From Dactylosporangium sp. AC04546 (GTDB lineage Bacteria; Actinomycetota; Actinomycetes; Mycobacteriales; Micromonosporaceae): DNA of 64,000 nt. Position 1 is the stretch's first letter, and the number at the start of each line of letters is the position of its first letter. Made by a program: the position numbers and the translations under genes. Below, piece after piece: positions 25,281 to 34,366 of this stretch. The stretch spans positions 62,001 to 126,000 of the forward strand of contig NZ_JAHYSG010000017.1 of the NCBI RefSeq assembly GCF_022095675.1. The letters run 5' to 3'. The notes beneath the pieces are model-generated. The model was given only the letters and a program-made list of their open reading frames with translations. It searched no databases and was not told the DNA's origin.

Positions 25281-25640
25281 CCGCCACCAGAGCGTCACCC
25301 GACCCGCACCACCAGGGCGTCACCCGACCCGCACCGCCCGGGCTTCGCTCCATCCACGCCGCCCGGGCTTCACTCCACCCACGCCGCCCGGGCTTCGCTC
25401 AACCCGCGCGCCGCTTGAGCTTTGCCCACCCACGCCGATCGAGCTTCGCTCCAGCCGCACGCAGCCCGGGCTTCGCTTCCACCCGCACGCAGCCGGGGCT
25501 TCGCCTTCACCACGCCGTCAGGGGTTGCGGCCCCACACCCGCTCCGCCTGGTCTTTCCCCAACCGCACCGCCCAGGCCTCCCGAACCTCTCCGCCGGGCT
25601 TTCCCAGCCGCGTCGGCCGGGCTTGCCCCCAAACCACGCC
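25281..25640. repeat. Degenerate 25-bp tandem repeat array
   Basis: About 14 imperfect units fill the convergent gap between the ureohydrolase and glutamate dehydrogenase genes. The best unit has the core GCCCGGGCTTCGCTC; copies start at 25336, 25361 and 25386, exactly 25 bases apart, then drift to 19-32 bases. The first two units carry the variant GCGTCACCCGACCCGCACC. No gene is supported here. Confidence 0.75.
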
Positions 25641-25670
25641 GCCCCCGGGCCCGGGTGGGCTCGGGGGCGG
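25639..25670 (-). terminator. Hairpin downstream of glutamate dehydrogenase
   Basis: CCGCCCCCG (25639-25647) pairs with CGGGGGCGG (25662-25670). It lies 16 bases past the stop of the minus-strand gene, at the end of the tandem array. Confidence 0.5.
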
Positions 25671-25686
25671 CGGTTCGGAACAGCGG

Positions 25687-28600
25687 TCAGGCGGCGCTGG
25701 CGCGGACCAGCGTGCGGATCTGGCGCAGCAGGACCGACAGTGCGGCCAGGTCGCCCGGGGACTCGCCGAACTCGCCGATCGAGTTGCGGGTCCGGGCGAT
25801 CGACGTGGCGTTGCTCTGCTCCCACTCGTGGACGCGGGACTCGGCGTCGCCGTCGGGTGAGGTCGCGTTGAGGACCTCGCCGGTGAGGGCGGCCAGCGCC
25901 GCATACAGGTCGTAGCGCAGCGCCATGCGGGCCAGGGTCTGCCAGCGGTCCTCACGCGGCAGGTCGGAGATGCGCGACAGCAGGTCGTCGACCCGGAAGC
26001 GCTCCGAGAGGACGTAGTAGACCGTGGCCACCTCGTTGACGTCGCGCCCGGTCTGGGCGGCGACCTCGACGATGTCGAGGAGGCCGAAGCCGTACATGAT
26101 CCGGGTCGTCGTGTCGGCCATCTCCGGCGGCAGGCCCAGCTCCTGCAGCTTGACGATATTGGCGTGCAGCGCCTCGCGCTCGCGGCCGCGGAACAGCGTG
26201 TCGAGCTGCGGCAACAGGCGGGCGATGCCGGGGCGCAGGCGGGCGATCTCGCCCGGCGCGTCGATCGGCAGCCGACGGTTGGACAGCAGCCAGCGGACGG
26301 CGCGGTCGAGCAGGCGGCGCGACTCCAGGTACACCGCGGTCTGCGCCGCCGTGTGGACCTGGTTGTCGAGCGACTCCGCGGCGCGGCGGAGCTCACCCAG
26401 CCCGTACACCTCCCGGATCACCACGGATGCCCGCAGGACGTCCGCGGCACCGGCGCCGGTCTCCTCCGACGCGCGGTGGAAGAACGACGTGCCGCCGCGG
26501 TTGACGGCCTCGTTGACCACCGCCGTGGTGACGATCTCGCGCCGCAGCGGGTGCTCGGCCATCGCCTCCACGAACCGCTCGCGCAGCGGGGTGGGGAAGT
26601 AGGCGACGAGCACCTCGTTGGTCCAGTCCTCGTCGGGCAGCCCGGAGTCGAGGATCTCGTGCTCGAGGACGATCTTGACGTAGGACAGCAGGACCGCGAA
26701 CTCGGGTGACGTCAGCCCGACGCCGGCCTCGGCCCGGGCGTCGATCTCCTCGTCGGTGGGCAGGCCCTCGAGCGTCCGGTCGAGCTGGCCGCGGCGCTCC
26801 AGCTCGGCGATCAGGCGCTTGTGGACCGGCAGCAGCGACCGGGACTGCGCGCGGGCGTTGCCGAGCGCGGTCGCCTGGTCGTAGTTGTCCCGCAGCACCA
26901 GCTCGCCGACCTCGTCGGTCATCTCGGCGAGCAGCGGGTTGCGCTCGGTGGCGTCGAGCTCGCCGGCCGCGACCGCGCGGTCGAGCAGGATCTTGATGTT
27001 GACCTCGTGGTCGGAGCAGTCGACGCCGGCCGAGTTGTCGATGAAGTCGGTGGCGATGCGGCCGCCGCTCAGCGCGTACTCAATCCGGCCGCGCTGGGTC
27101 AGGCCCAGGTTGCCGCCCTCGCCGACGACCTTGGCCCGCAGCTCGCGGCCGTTGACCCGGATGTAGTCGTTGGCCTTGTCGCCGACGTCGGCGTGCGACT
27201 CGCTCGTCGCCTTGACGTAGGTGCCGATGCCGCCGTTCCAGAACAGGTCGACCGGGGCGGACAGGATGGCGTGCATGAGCTCGTTGGGCGTGAGCGCGTT
27301 GATCGCGCCCGCGATGCCCAGCGCCGCGCGGGCCTCGTCGGTGATCGGGATCGACTTGGCCGTGCGCGGGTAGACGCCGCCGCCCGCCGAGATCAGCGAT
27401 CTGTCGTAGTCGTCCCACGACGAGCGGGGGAGCGCGAACAGCCGCTCGCGCTCGGCATACGAGGTGGCCGCGTCGGGGTTGGGGTCGATGAAGATGTGCC
27501 GGTGGTCGAACGCGGCGACCAGCCGGATGTGCCGCGAGAGCAGCATGCCGTTGCCGAAGACGTCGCCGGACATGTCGCCGACGCCGACCACGGTGAACTC
27601 GGTCGTCTGCGTGTCGACGTCCATCTCGCGGAAGTGCCGCTTGACCGACTCCCAGGCGCCCTTGGCGGTGATGCCCATCCGCTTGTGGTCATAGCCGGCC
27701 GAGCCGCCGGAGGCGAACGCGTCGCCGAGCCAGAACCCATACTGCAGGGAGATCTCGTTGGCGATGTCGGAGAACGTCGCCGTGCCCTTGTCGGCCGCGA
27801 CCACCAGGTAGGGGTCGTCGGGGTCGTGGCGAACGACGTCGGGCGGCGCGACGACCTTGCCACCGTCGAGGTTGTCGGTGACGTCGAGCAGGGCCGAGAT
27901 GAACAGCCGGTAGCAGGCCACGGCCTCGTCGCGGTCGCCCGGGTTCTGCTTGAGGACGAAGCCGCCCTTGGCGCCCGTGGGGACGATCACCGCGTTCTTC
28001 ACCATCTGCGCCTTGACCAGGCCCAGGATCTCGGTGCGGAAGTCCTCGCGCCGGTCGGACCAGCGCAGGCCGCCGCGGGCGACCGAGCCGAACCGCAGGT
28101 GCACGCCCTCGAACCGCGGCGAGTACACGAAGATCTCGAACCGCGGCCGCGGCGCCGGCAGGTCGGGGATGGACTGCGGGTCGAGCTTGAACGCCGTGTA
28201 CGACTTCGGGCGGCCGGCCGAGCCGCGCTGGTAGAACGAGGTGCGCAGGGTCGCCTGGATGAGGTGCAGGAACGAGCGCAGGATCCGGTCCTGGTCGAGG
28301 CTGGTCACCGCGTCGAGCTCGGCGTTGACCGCCGCGACCATCTCCTTCGACCACTCCGACCGCGCCGTCTCGGACAACTGCAGTCGCGGATCGAAGCGTG
28401 CCGTGAACAGGTCCACGAGTTTCGCGGCGATCGACGGGTAGGCCAGCAGCGTGGTCTCCATGTAGTCCTGGGAGAACACCGTGCCCGCCTGGCGCAGGTA
28501 CTTCGCGTAGGCCCGCAGGACGACAACCTCGCGCCAGGTGAGGCCCGCCGTGAGCACCAGCGCGTTGAACCCGTCGACCTCCGCCTCGCCGTGCCACGTC

Positions 28601-30561
28601 GCCGAGAACGCGTTCTCCAGGTGGGGCCGCACCTCGACGATCGCCCGTGCGTCGGGCGGCAGCTGCAGGCCGAAGTCGTAGAGGTAGATCGTGCCGTCGG
28701 AGCGGACGATCTCGTAGGGCCGCTCGTCGGTGACCCGCACGCCGAGGGAGTGCAGCACCGGCAGGACGGCGGAGAGGATCATCGGCTCGCCGTATCGGAA
28801 CACCTTGAACCGGATGTCGGACTCGGCCTGGCGGCGCCGGTAGACGTGCATGACCAGCTGCCCCGGCTCGTCGAGCAGCTCCAGCTTGGCGACGTCCTTC
28901 ACCGCTTCGTTCGGCGTGTGCTCGTCCTTGTAGGTCTCCTGAAGCGCTCCCACATAGCGCTGGTGGAGCTGCTTGGCCTGGTGCTCGTCGTCGAGCTTGC
29001 GCTCCAGCACCATGTGGAAGTCGTCGTCCCACAGGCGGGTGGCCTCGGAGAGGCGCTCGGTGAGCCGGTCGACGTTGACCTCGCCCGGCGGGTTGCCGGG
29101 CTCGGTGCGCACGATGAAGTGCACGCGGGCGAACTTCGACTCGCCGACCCGGGTGGTGTAGTCGACGCCGATCCCGTTGAGCTCGGTCAGCAGGATCTGC
29201 TGGATGCGCAGCCGGTTGGCGGTGGTGAACCGATCGCGGGGGAGGTAGACCAGGCAGGAGATGAACCGGCCGTAGGCGTCGCTGCGCAGGAAGAGCCGCA
29301 GCTGGCGGCGCCCGGCCAGGCGCAGGACGCTCATCACCGCGCGGAACAGCTGGTCGGTGGTGATCTGGAACAGCTCGTCGCGCGGATAGGTCTCCAGCGT
29401 GTCCATCAGGTCCTTGCCGGAGTGGCTGCGCGGCGACAGGCCGGAGCGCTCGACCACCTCGGCGACCTTGCGCTTGACCACGGGCAGGTCGCGCACGCTG
29501 GTGCGGTAGGCCGCGGAGGAGAACAGCCCGAGGAAGCGCTTCTCGCCGGTCACGTTGCCGTCGGCGTCGAACGTCTTGAACCCGATGTAGTCGAGATATG
29601 CCGCGCGGTGCACGGTGGCGCGCGAGTTGGCCTTGGTGATGATCAGCAGGCGCTTCTCCAGCACCTTCGCGTAGGCCTCGGCCGTCATCGACGAGAGCAC
29701 CCGCGGCGTCGGCTGGTCGGCTCGCAGGATGCCCAGGCCGGTGCCGAGCACTGACTGGAGGAGCAGCTCACCCGAGTCGGACTCGATCAGCCGATACTCC
29801 CGGAAACCGAGGAACGTGAAGTGGTCGTCGACCAGCCAGCGCAGCAGCTCGACGGAGTCGGTGATGTCCTTGTCCGGCACCGGCAGCTGCGCGCTGCCCA
29901 GCTCGTCGGCGAGGGCCAGCGCCTGCGTGCGCATCTTCGGCCAGTCCTCGACCGCCTCGCGCACGTCGTTGAGCACCCGCGCCAGGTCGGAGCGCAGCGC
30001 CTCCAGGTCCTCCTCGTCGCGGATCCGGTCGACCTCGATGCGGATCCAGCTCTCGACGATGTCGCCGGGCTCCGCGTCCTCGGGCTCCAGGCCGACGCGG
30101 ACCTCCTGCAGCGCGCCCAGCGGCGCCCGCCGGACCACGACGAGCGGGTGCACCAGCAGGTTGATGTCGATGTCGCGCGACGAAAGGGCGCTCGTGACGG
30201 AGTCGACCAGGAACGGCATGTCGTCGGTGACGATCTCCACCGAGGTGCCGCCGGTGACGCTCAGGCCGAGCCGCAGCTTCAGCTCGCCGGGCACGCGCTG
30301 CTGGGCCAGCTCCAGGTGCGACAGGGTGGCGGCGACCATCTTCGCCACATCGCAGGCGGCCAGCTCCTCATCGGGGACGAGGCGCCAGTAGTGCGCGACC
30401 AGCTGGGGCTGCGCGTCCTGGGCCGTGGCCAGCACGACCGCCTCCGCGACCAGATGCTCCGCGTTGGTCACTTGCTCGCCTAACTCGTCGTCCTCGACCG
30501 TGGGCTCGGTCGTCGGCTTCGTCGTCCTGACGCTCGCCGGGGTGGCCGTAGGCCGGTTCAT
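25687..30561 (-). CDS. gdh: NAD-dependent glutamate dehydrogenase, large (180 kDa) class
   Basis: 1624 residues from the ATG at 30561, with GGGGAG nine bases upstream; an in-frame start six codons earlier has no better site. It catalyses the NAD-linked oxidative deamination of glutamate to 2-oxoglutarate. Length and sequence match the very large GDH class of Streptomyces and Pseudomonas: N-terminal ACT-like regions ('VEIVTDDMPFLVDSVTSALS'), then the catalytic core with 'GGLRWSDRREDFRTEILGLV' and 'VPTGAKGGFVLK' (catalytic Lys near residue 860), and a C-terminal helical domain. It is transcribed divergently from the PBP gene. Confidence 0.95.
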   Translation of the reverse strand: MNRPTATPASVRTTKPTTEPTVEDDELGEQVTNAEHLVAEAVVLATAQDAQPQLVAHYWRLVPDEELAACDVAKMVAATLSHLELAQQRVPGELKLRLGLSVTGGTSVEIVTDDMPFLVDSVTSALSSRDIDINLLVHPLVVVRRAPLGALQEVRVGLEPEDAEPGDIVESWIRIEVDRIRDEEDLEALRSDLARVLNDVREAVEDWPKMRTQALALADELGSAQLPVPDKDITDSVELLRWLVDDHFTFLGFREYRLIESDSGELLLQSVLGTGLGILRADQPTPRVLSSMTAEAYAKVLEKRLLIITKANSRATVHRAAYLDYIGFKTFDADGNVTGEKRFLGLFSSAAYRTSVRDLPVVKRKVAEVVERSGLSPRSHSGKDLMDTLETYPRDELFQITTDQLFRAVMSVLRLAGRRQLRLFLRSDAYGRFISCLVYLPRDRFTTANRLRIQQILLTELNGIGVDYTTRVGESKFARVHFIVRTEPGNPPGEVNVDRLTERLSEATRLWDDDFHMVLERKLDDEHQAKQLHQRYVGALQETYKDEHTPNEAVKDVAKLELLDEPGQLVMHVYRRRQAESDIRFKVFRYGEPMILSAVLPVLHSLGVRVTDERPYEIVRSDGTIYLYDFGLQLPPDARAIVEVRPHLENAFSATWHGEAEVDGFNALVLTAGLTWREVVVLRAYAKYLRQAGTVFSQDYMETTLLAYPSIAAKLVDLFTARFDPRLQLSETARSEWSKEMVAAVNAELDAVTSLDQDRILRSFLHLIQATLRTSFYQRGSAGRPKSYTAFKLDPQSIPDLPAPRPRFEIFVYSPRFEGVHLRFGSVARGGLRWSDRREDFRTEILGLVKAQMVKNAVIVPTGAKGGFVLKQNPGDRDEAVACYRLFISALLDVTDNLDGGKVVAPPDVVRHDPDDPYLVVAADKGTATFSDIANEISLQYGFWLGDAFASGGSAGYDHKRMGITAKGAWESVKRHFREMDVDTQTTEFTVVGVGDMSGDVFGNGMLLSRHIRLVAAFDHRHIFIDPNPDAATSYAERERLFALPRSSWDDYDRSLISAGGGVYPRTAKSIPITDEARAALGIAGAINALTPNELMHAILSAPVDLFWNGGIGTYVKATSESHADVGDKANDYIRVNGRELRAKVVGEGGNLGLTQRGRIEYALSGGRIATDFIDNSAGVDCSDHEVNIKILLDRAVAAGELDATERNPLLAEMTDEVGELVLRDNYDQATALGNARAQSRSLLPVHKRLIAELERRGQLDRTLEGLPTDEEIDARAEAGVGLTSPEFAVLLSYVKIVLEHEILDSGLPDEDWTNEVLVAYFPTPLRERFVEAMAEHPLRREIVTTAVVNEAVNRGGTSFFHRASEETGAGAADVLRASVVIREVYGLGELRRAAESLDNQVHTAAQTAVYLESRRLLDRAVRWLLSNRRLPIDAPGEIARLRPGIARLLPQLDTLFRGREREALHANIVKLQELGLPPEMADTTTRIMYGFGLLDIVEVAAQTGRDVNEVATVYYVLSERFRVDDLLSRISDLPREDRWQTLARMALRYDLYAALAALTGEVLNATSPDGDAESRVHEWEQSNATSIARTRNSIGEFGESPGDLAALSVLLRQIRTLVRASAA

Positions 30562-30755
30562 CGGTTGTTCTCCCCTCACCCACGACGCTGTGGGTTGTCC
30601 TCGGACAGCCTAAGACGTACCCCTGACAATTCCTTCGGCCACATGGTCCGGCAACGTCGGCTACCCGATCGACCTGCCCATCCCGATATCAATTGTCCAA
30701 CTTATGCGATCTTGGGGCGTGCGGAACCTGGCTTTCATGACGCAGAATCGCCCCC
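30562..30755. other. Divergent intergenic region between gdh and PBP
   Basis: 194 bases with no gene. GCGATCTTGG at 30708-30717 resembles the first bases of the 71-bp palindrome arm but is not followed by the rest, so it may be a remnant or chance. No clear ribosome-binding site precedes the PBP ATG. Confidence 0.4.
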
Positions 30756-32645
30756 ATGGCCGTTTCACTCCGCCGCGCCACCGCGCTCCTCGCCGCACTG
30801 GCGTTGCTCGGCACGCTTCCCGCGTGTTCGAGCAAGCCGCCGGACGACTCGTTGAAGACTTTTCTCGGTGCCTGGGAACAGGGCAACATCGCCGGGCTGA
30901 AGTTCTTGAGTCCGGATGGCAAAGCGCTCAGTGGCGACGCGGCACAGAAACTCCTGACCACCGTCGAGGGCGATCTGGCGGCCCAGCAGCCGAAGCTGTC
31001 ACTGAACGGCGCCGCCGCCGTGAAGGGCGACGAGTCCACCGCCATCGTGACGGTCCAGTGGCCGGTCTCCGGCTCCACCTGGGAGTACGACACGACGATC
31101 AAGGCCAGGCGGGTCGACAAGCAGTGGACGGTGATCTTCAGCGCGAAGACCATCCACCCCGACCTGGAGAACACCGACAAGCTGGCCGTCAAGAAGACCT
31201 CCGGCACGCGGGGCAGCATCCTCGACGGCGCCGGCCAGCCGATCGTGAGCAGCAAGCCGGTGGTCACCATCGGCGTCGAGCCGCGCCAGGTCACCGACAT
31301 CAACCTGGTCGTCAAGAACCTCGGTGACGCGTTCGCCGCGGCCAAGGTCTCCGTCGACCTGTCCACGCTGCCCAACAAGGTGAAGTCGGCCAAGCCCGAC
31401 GCGTTCGTCGAGATCATCACCCTCCGTAAGGAGGTCTTCGACCCGGTCGCGAACAAGCTGAACTCGACGCCGGGCGTGGTCACCCGCAACTCGACGCAGT
31501 CGCTGGCACCGTCGGCCCAGTTCGCCCGGGCGCTCCTCGGCACCTCCGGCCAGGTGACGAAGGAGATCATGGACAAGAACCCCGGCAAGTACAAGGTCGG
31601 CGACGTGGTCGGCCTGTCGGGGCTCCAGCAGAAGTACGACGAGATCCTTCAGGGCAAGCCGGGCGTCTCGGTGGTCATTCCCAAGCCCACCGGTACCCCT
31701 GACGTCAAGCTCTTCTCGGCGGAACCCTCCGAGGGCGCCAAGATCAAGCTGACGCTCGACGTCAACATCCAGAACGCGGCGGAGGCGGCCCTGGCGCTCG
31801 ACACCCGCCGCTCGGCCCTGGTCGCGATCCGCATCAGCGACAACTCGATCGTCGCCGTCGCCAACGGCCCGGGCGCGGCCGGCAACAACTTCGCGCTGGT
31901 CGGCCAGACCCCGCCCGGCTCGACGTTCAAGACGATCACGGCGCTGGGCGCGCTGGACAAGGGGCTGACGGGCGACTCGATCGTGGCCTGCCCGAAGACG
32001 CTCACGGTCGACGGCCGTACGTTCAGGAACTCCCACGACATGGAGCTCGGCAACGTTCCGTTGCACACCGACTTCGCCAAGTCGTGCAACACGGCGTTCG
32101 CGTCGCTGGCGCCCCAGCTCGGCCCCGACGGCCTGGCCAAGACCGCCCAGTCGGTCGGCATCGGCATCCCGTGGGACCTCGGCGTCGACGTCTTCACCGG
32201 CAAGGTGTCGGCGAACGGCTCGAAGTCGGAGCAGGCCGCGGCCGCCTTCGGCCAGGGCACGACGCTGGCCTCGCCGGTCATCCTGGCCGGCGCCGCGGCG
32301 GCCGTGGCCCGCGGCCAGTGGAAGCAGCCGCAGCTGGTGCTCGACCCGGCCCCGAAGAGCCCGGCGGCGGACGGCCCGCAGCTCAACCCGGCGTCGCTGG
32401 AGGCGCTGCGGCAGATGATGCGGGAGGTGGTGACGGGGGGCACGGCCGACCAGCTGAAGAACCTGCCGGGCGACCTGCGCGGCAAGACGGGCACGGCCGA
32501 GTACGACAACGACCCGGCCCACACCCACTCGTGGTTCATGGGCTACCGCGGCGACATCGCCTTCTGCGTCTTCGTGGAGAACGGCGGCGCCAGCACGGCG
32601 GCGGCGGTCCCGATCGCCGGCAAGTTCTTCCAGACGATCGGCTGA
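30756..32645 (+). CDS. Lipoprotein class B penicillin-binding protein (MecA_N type)
   Basis: 629 residues. The signal peptide ends in a lipobox 'LGTLPACSS' with Cys25, so it is probably lipid-anchored outside the membrane. Domains in order: NTF2-like MecA N-terminal domain (about 30-145), PBP dimerisation domain (about 150-320), transpeptidase (about 340-629). The catalytic triad motifs are present: S389-T-F-K392, S443-C-N445 and K577-T-G579. It cross-links peptidoglycan; MecA-like PBPs often bind beta-lactams poorly, but resistance cannot be read from sequence. Related to the 'PBP-lipo' proteins of mycobacteria. Confidence 0.93.
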   Translation: MAVSLRRATALLAALALLGTLPACSSKPPDDSLKTFLGAWEQGNIAGLKFLSPDGKALSGDAAQKLLTTVEGDLAAQQPKLSLNGAAAVKGDESTAIVTVQWPVSGSTWEYDTTIKARRVDKQWTVIFSAKTIHPDLENTDKLAVKKTSGTRGSILDGAGQPIVSSKPVVTIGVEPRQVTDINLVVKNLGDAFAAAKVSVDLSTLPNKVKSAKPDAFVEIITLRKEVFDPVANKLNSTPGVVTRNSTQSLAPSAQFARALLGTSGQVTKEIMDKNPGKYKVGDVVGLSGLQQKYDEILQGKPGVSVVIPKPTGTPDVKLFSAEPSEGAKIKLTLDVNIQNAAEAALALDTRRSALVAIRISDNSIVAVANGPGAAGNNFALVGQTPPGSTFKTITALGALDKGLTGDSIVACPKTLTVDGRTFRNSHDMELGNVPLHTDFAKSCNTAFASLAPQLGPDGLAKTAQSVGIGIPWDLGVDVFTGKVSANGSKSEQAAAAFGQGTTLASPVILAGAAAAVARGQWKQPQLVLDPAPKSPAADGPQLNPASLEALRQMMREVVTGGTADQLKNLPGDLRGKTGTAEYDNDPAHTHSWFMGYRGDIAFCVFVENGGASTAAAVPIAGKFFQTIG

Positions 32646-32659
32646 CGCCTCCCGACGCG

Positions 32660-32719
32660 AGTTGACCGTGGAAGTTTCATGCAGCCCTGGCTGCAAGCGG
32701 CTTCCACGGTCAACTTTTT
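32660..32719. terminator. Nested palindrome between convergent PBP and GH3 genes
   Basis: AGTTGACCGTGGAAG (32660-32674) pairs perfectly with CTTCCACGGTCAACT (32701-32715). Inside lies a second hairpin, GCAGCC-CT-GGCTGC. A T5 run ends the right side (32715-32719), so it can end the plus-strand transcript; the nested form recalls the other intergenic palindromes. Confidence 0.65.
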
Positions 32720-32732
32720 CGAGGCGCCCGGG

Positions 32733-34184
32733 CTAGGCCGCCAGGCCCAGGGTTTCGGCCGCCGCGCGGCCGTTCGCGTGGCTGGCGCCCCACGTGGTGA
32801 TGAAGGCCTTCGCGCCCGTCGGGCGCCAGGACGACGGCCAGCCCATCTCGACCACCGTCACCGGGTGGGTCTCCGTGAGCGCCTCCACCAGGGCTCGCGC
32901 GCCGGGCAGGCGGTGCACGTTGCGGCCCACGACCACGATCGGGCGGGAGCCCGCCTGCGTGCGCAGCGCGGCGATGTCGGCCCGGTCGGCCACCACGCGG
33001 ACCTGCTCCGTGCCGTTGATGTGCGGGCCCAGGCCCCACGGCACCCGGCCGGCGGCGATCGACGACTCCGACTCCAGCTGGACGATCAGTGGCGCCGCCA
33101 CACGGTCGACCGAGCCCTCGATGCGGATCGCGCCCAGGGCCGCCGGGTAGCCCAGGCCGGGCTCCTCCCGGTCGGTGCGGGCGCCCGAGCGGGTCCAGGC
33201 CGCCAGCGCCTGCACGCGGGCGGCGGCCTCCTCCAGCCGGGCCGCGGGCAGGCGGCCGTCGCGCACCGCGGCCACGATCTCGTCGGCGCAGGCCAGGGTG
33301 AGCGCCTCGTCGACGTCGGCGCCGATGCAGAGCAGGTCCGCGCCGGCCGCCAGGGCCAGGACGGCGCCCGCGGGGACGCCACCCGCGTAGCGGGCGGCGC
33401 CGAGCATCTCCAGGGCGTCGGTGACGACCACGCCGCCGAAGCCGAGCTCGTCGCGCAGCAGGTCGACGAGGACGGCGCGGCTGAAGGTGGCGGGGGCGTC
33501 GCCGGTCAGGGCCGGGACGCGAATGTGGGCCGTCATGATCGACTTGGTGCCCGCCTCGATGGCGGCGACGAATGGCGGCAGCTCACGCGCCCGCAGTACC
33601 GCCGGATCGATGTCCACCGTCGGCAGCTCCAGGTGGGAGTCCGCGAGCGTCGCTCCGTGGCCGGGGAAGTGCTTCGCGCAGGCGGCCACCCCGGCGCTCT
33701 GCAGCCCCAGCACCGCGGCGGCGGCGTGGGCGGCCACGGCCTGCGGGTCGGCGCCGAAGCTGCGGGTGCCGATGATCGGGTTGTCGTCGGCCGTGTTCAC
33801 GTCGACCGTGGGCGCCAGGTTGAGGTTCAGGCCGAGCTCGTCCAGCTCGGCGCCGATCGTGCGGTACACGCGCCGGGTGATCGCCGGGTCGCCCAGCGCG
33901 CCGAGCGCGGCGTTGCCCGGATACGGGCTGCCCAGGCGGTGGGCCAGGCGCGTGACGTCGCCGCCCTCCTCGTCGATGCCGATGAGCACGCCCTCGCGGG
34001 CGGCGTGCAGGCTGGCGCTCAGCGCGGCGAGCTGCTCGCGCTCGACGATGTTGAACCCGAACAGGACGTGCCCGGCCAGCCCCTCCGCGAGGAGATCCAC
34101 GGCCCACGACGGAGCCTGCTCCCCCCGGAAGGCGCTGAGCAGCGTGCCCAGGGCCAGCCTGCGGAGTCCGGGATCGGTCGACAC
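32733..34184 (-). CDS. Glycoside hydrolase family 3, NagZ-like beta-N-acetylhexosaminidase
   Basis: 483 residues from the GTG at 34184, preceded by GAGGGGGGA at good spacing; the longer reading upstream would run through the regulatory region. The NagZ hallmark 'AKHFPGHGATLADSHLELP' (His loop that acts as general acid/base) and the nucleophile Asp in 'VVVTDALEMLGA' are both present. NagZ removes N-acetylglucosamine from muropeptides or chito-oligosaccharides. No signal peptide, so probably cytoplasmic. It is divergent from a ROK regulator with a palindromic operator between them, suggesting amino-sugar control. Confidence 0.9.
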   Translation of the reverse strand: MSTDPGLRRLALGTLLSAFRGEQAPSWAVDLLAEGLAGHVLFGFNIVEREQLAALSASLHAAREGVLIGIDEEGGDVTRLAHRLGSPYPGNAALGALGDPAITRRVYRTIGAELDELGLNLNLAPTVDVNTADDNPIIGTRSFGADPQAVAAHAAAAVLGLQSAGVAACAKHFPGHGATLADSHLELPTVDIDPAVLRARELPPFVAAIEAGTKSIMTAHIRVPALTGDAPATFSRAVLVDLLRDELGFGGVVVTDALEMLGAARYAGGVPAGAVLALAAGADLLCIGADVDEALTLACADEIVAAVRDGRLPAARLEEAAARVQALAAWTRSGARTDREEPGLGYPAALGAIRIEGSVDRVAAPLIVQLESESSIAAGRVPWGLGPHINGTEQVRVVADRADIAALRTQAGSRPIVVVGRNVHRLPGARALVEALTETHPVTVVEMGWPSSWRPTGAKAFITTWGASHANGRAAAETLGLAA

Positions 34185-34329
34185 GAGTAGTCCCCCCTCA
34201 GCGCGGACGAATGCTGCACACTCGTCCGATGCGCTATCCACGATCGTAAGAGCTTCTTGACCGGTTGTGCGTAGGCCGAGCGGTTGGACGACCGTACGCT
34301 TTCCCAATAGGTTGCTTGTGGCACGCTAA

Positions 34330-34344
34330 TAGGAAAGTTTCCTA
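34330..34344. promoter_or_regulatory. Palindromic operator for the ROK regulator
   Basis: TAGGAAAGTTTCCTA is a perfect odd-centred dyad (7+1+7), 22 bases before the regulator start and in the 182-bp divergent gap with the GH3 gene. It fits a binding site for the adjacent ROK protein controlling both genes. Confidence 0.65.
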
Positions 34345-34366
34345 AATACTAGGGGTCTACGTCACG

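Noticed and set aside
25415..25915. Open frames across the 25-bp array
   Set aside because: Repeat-driven, Pro/Arg-rich, with several overlapping frames; they run into the glutamate dehydrogenase gene on the opposite strand.
26821..29754. 977-residue plus-strand open frame
   Set aside because: Antisense shadow of glutamate dehydrogenase, whose protein has clear family motifs.
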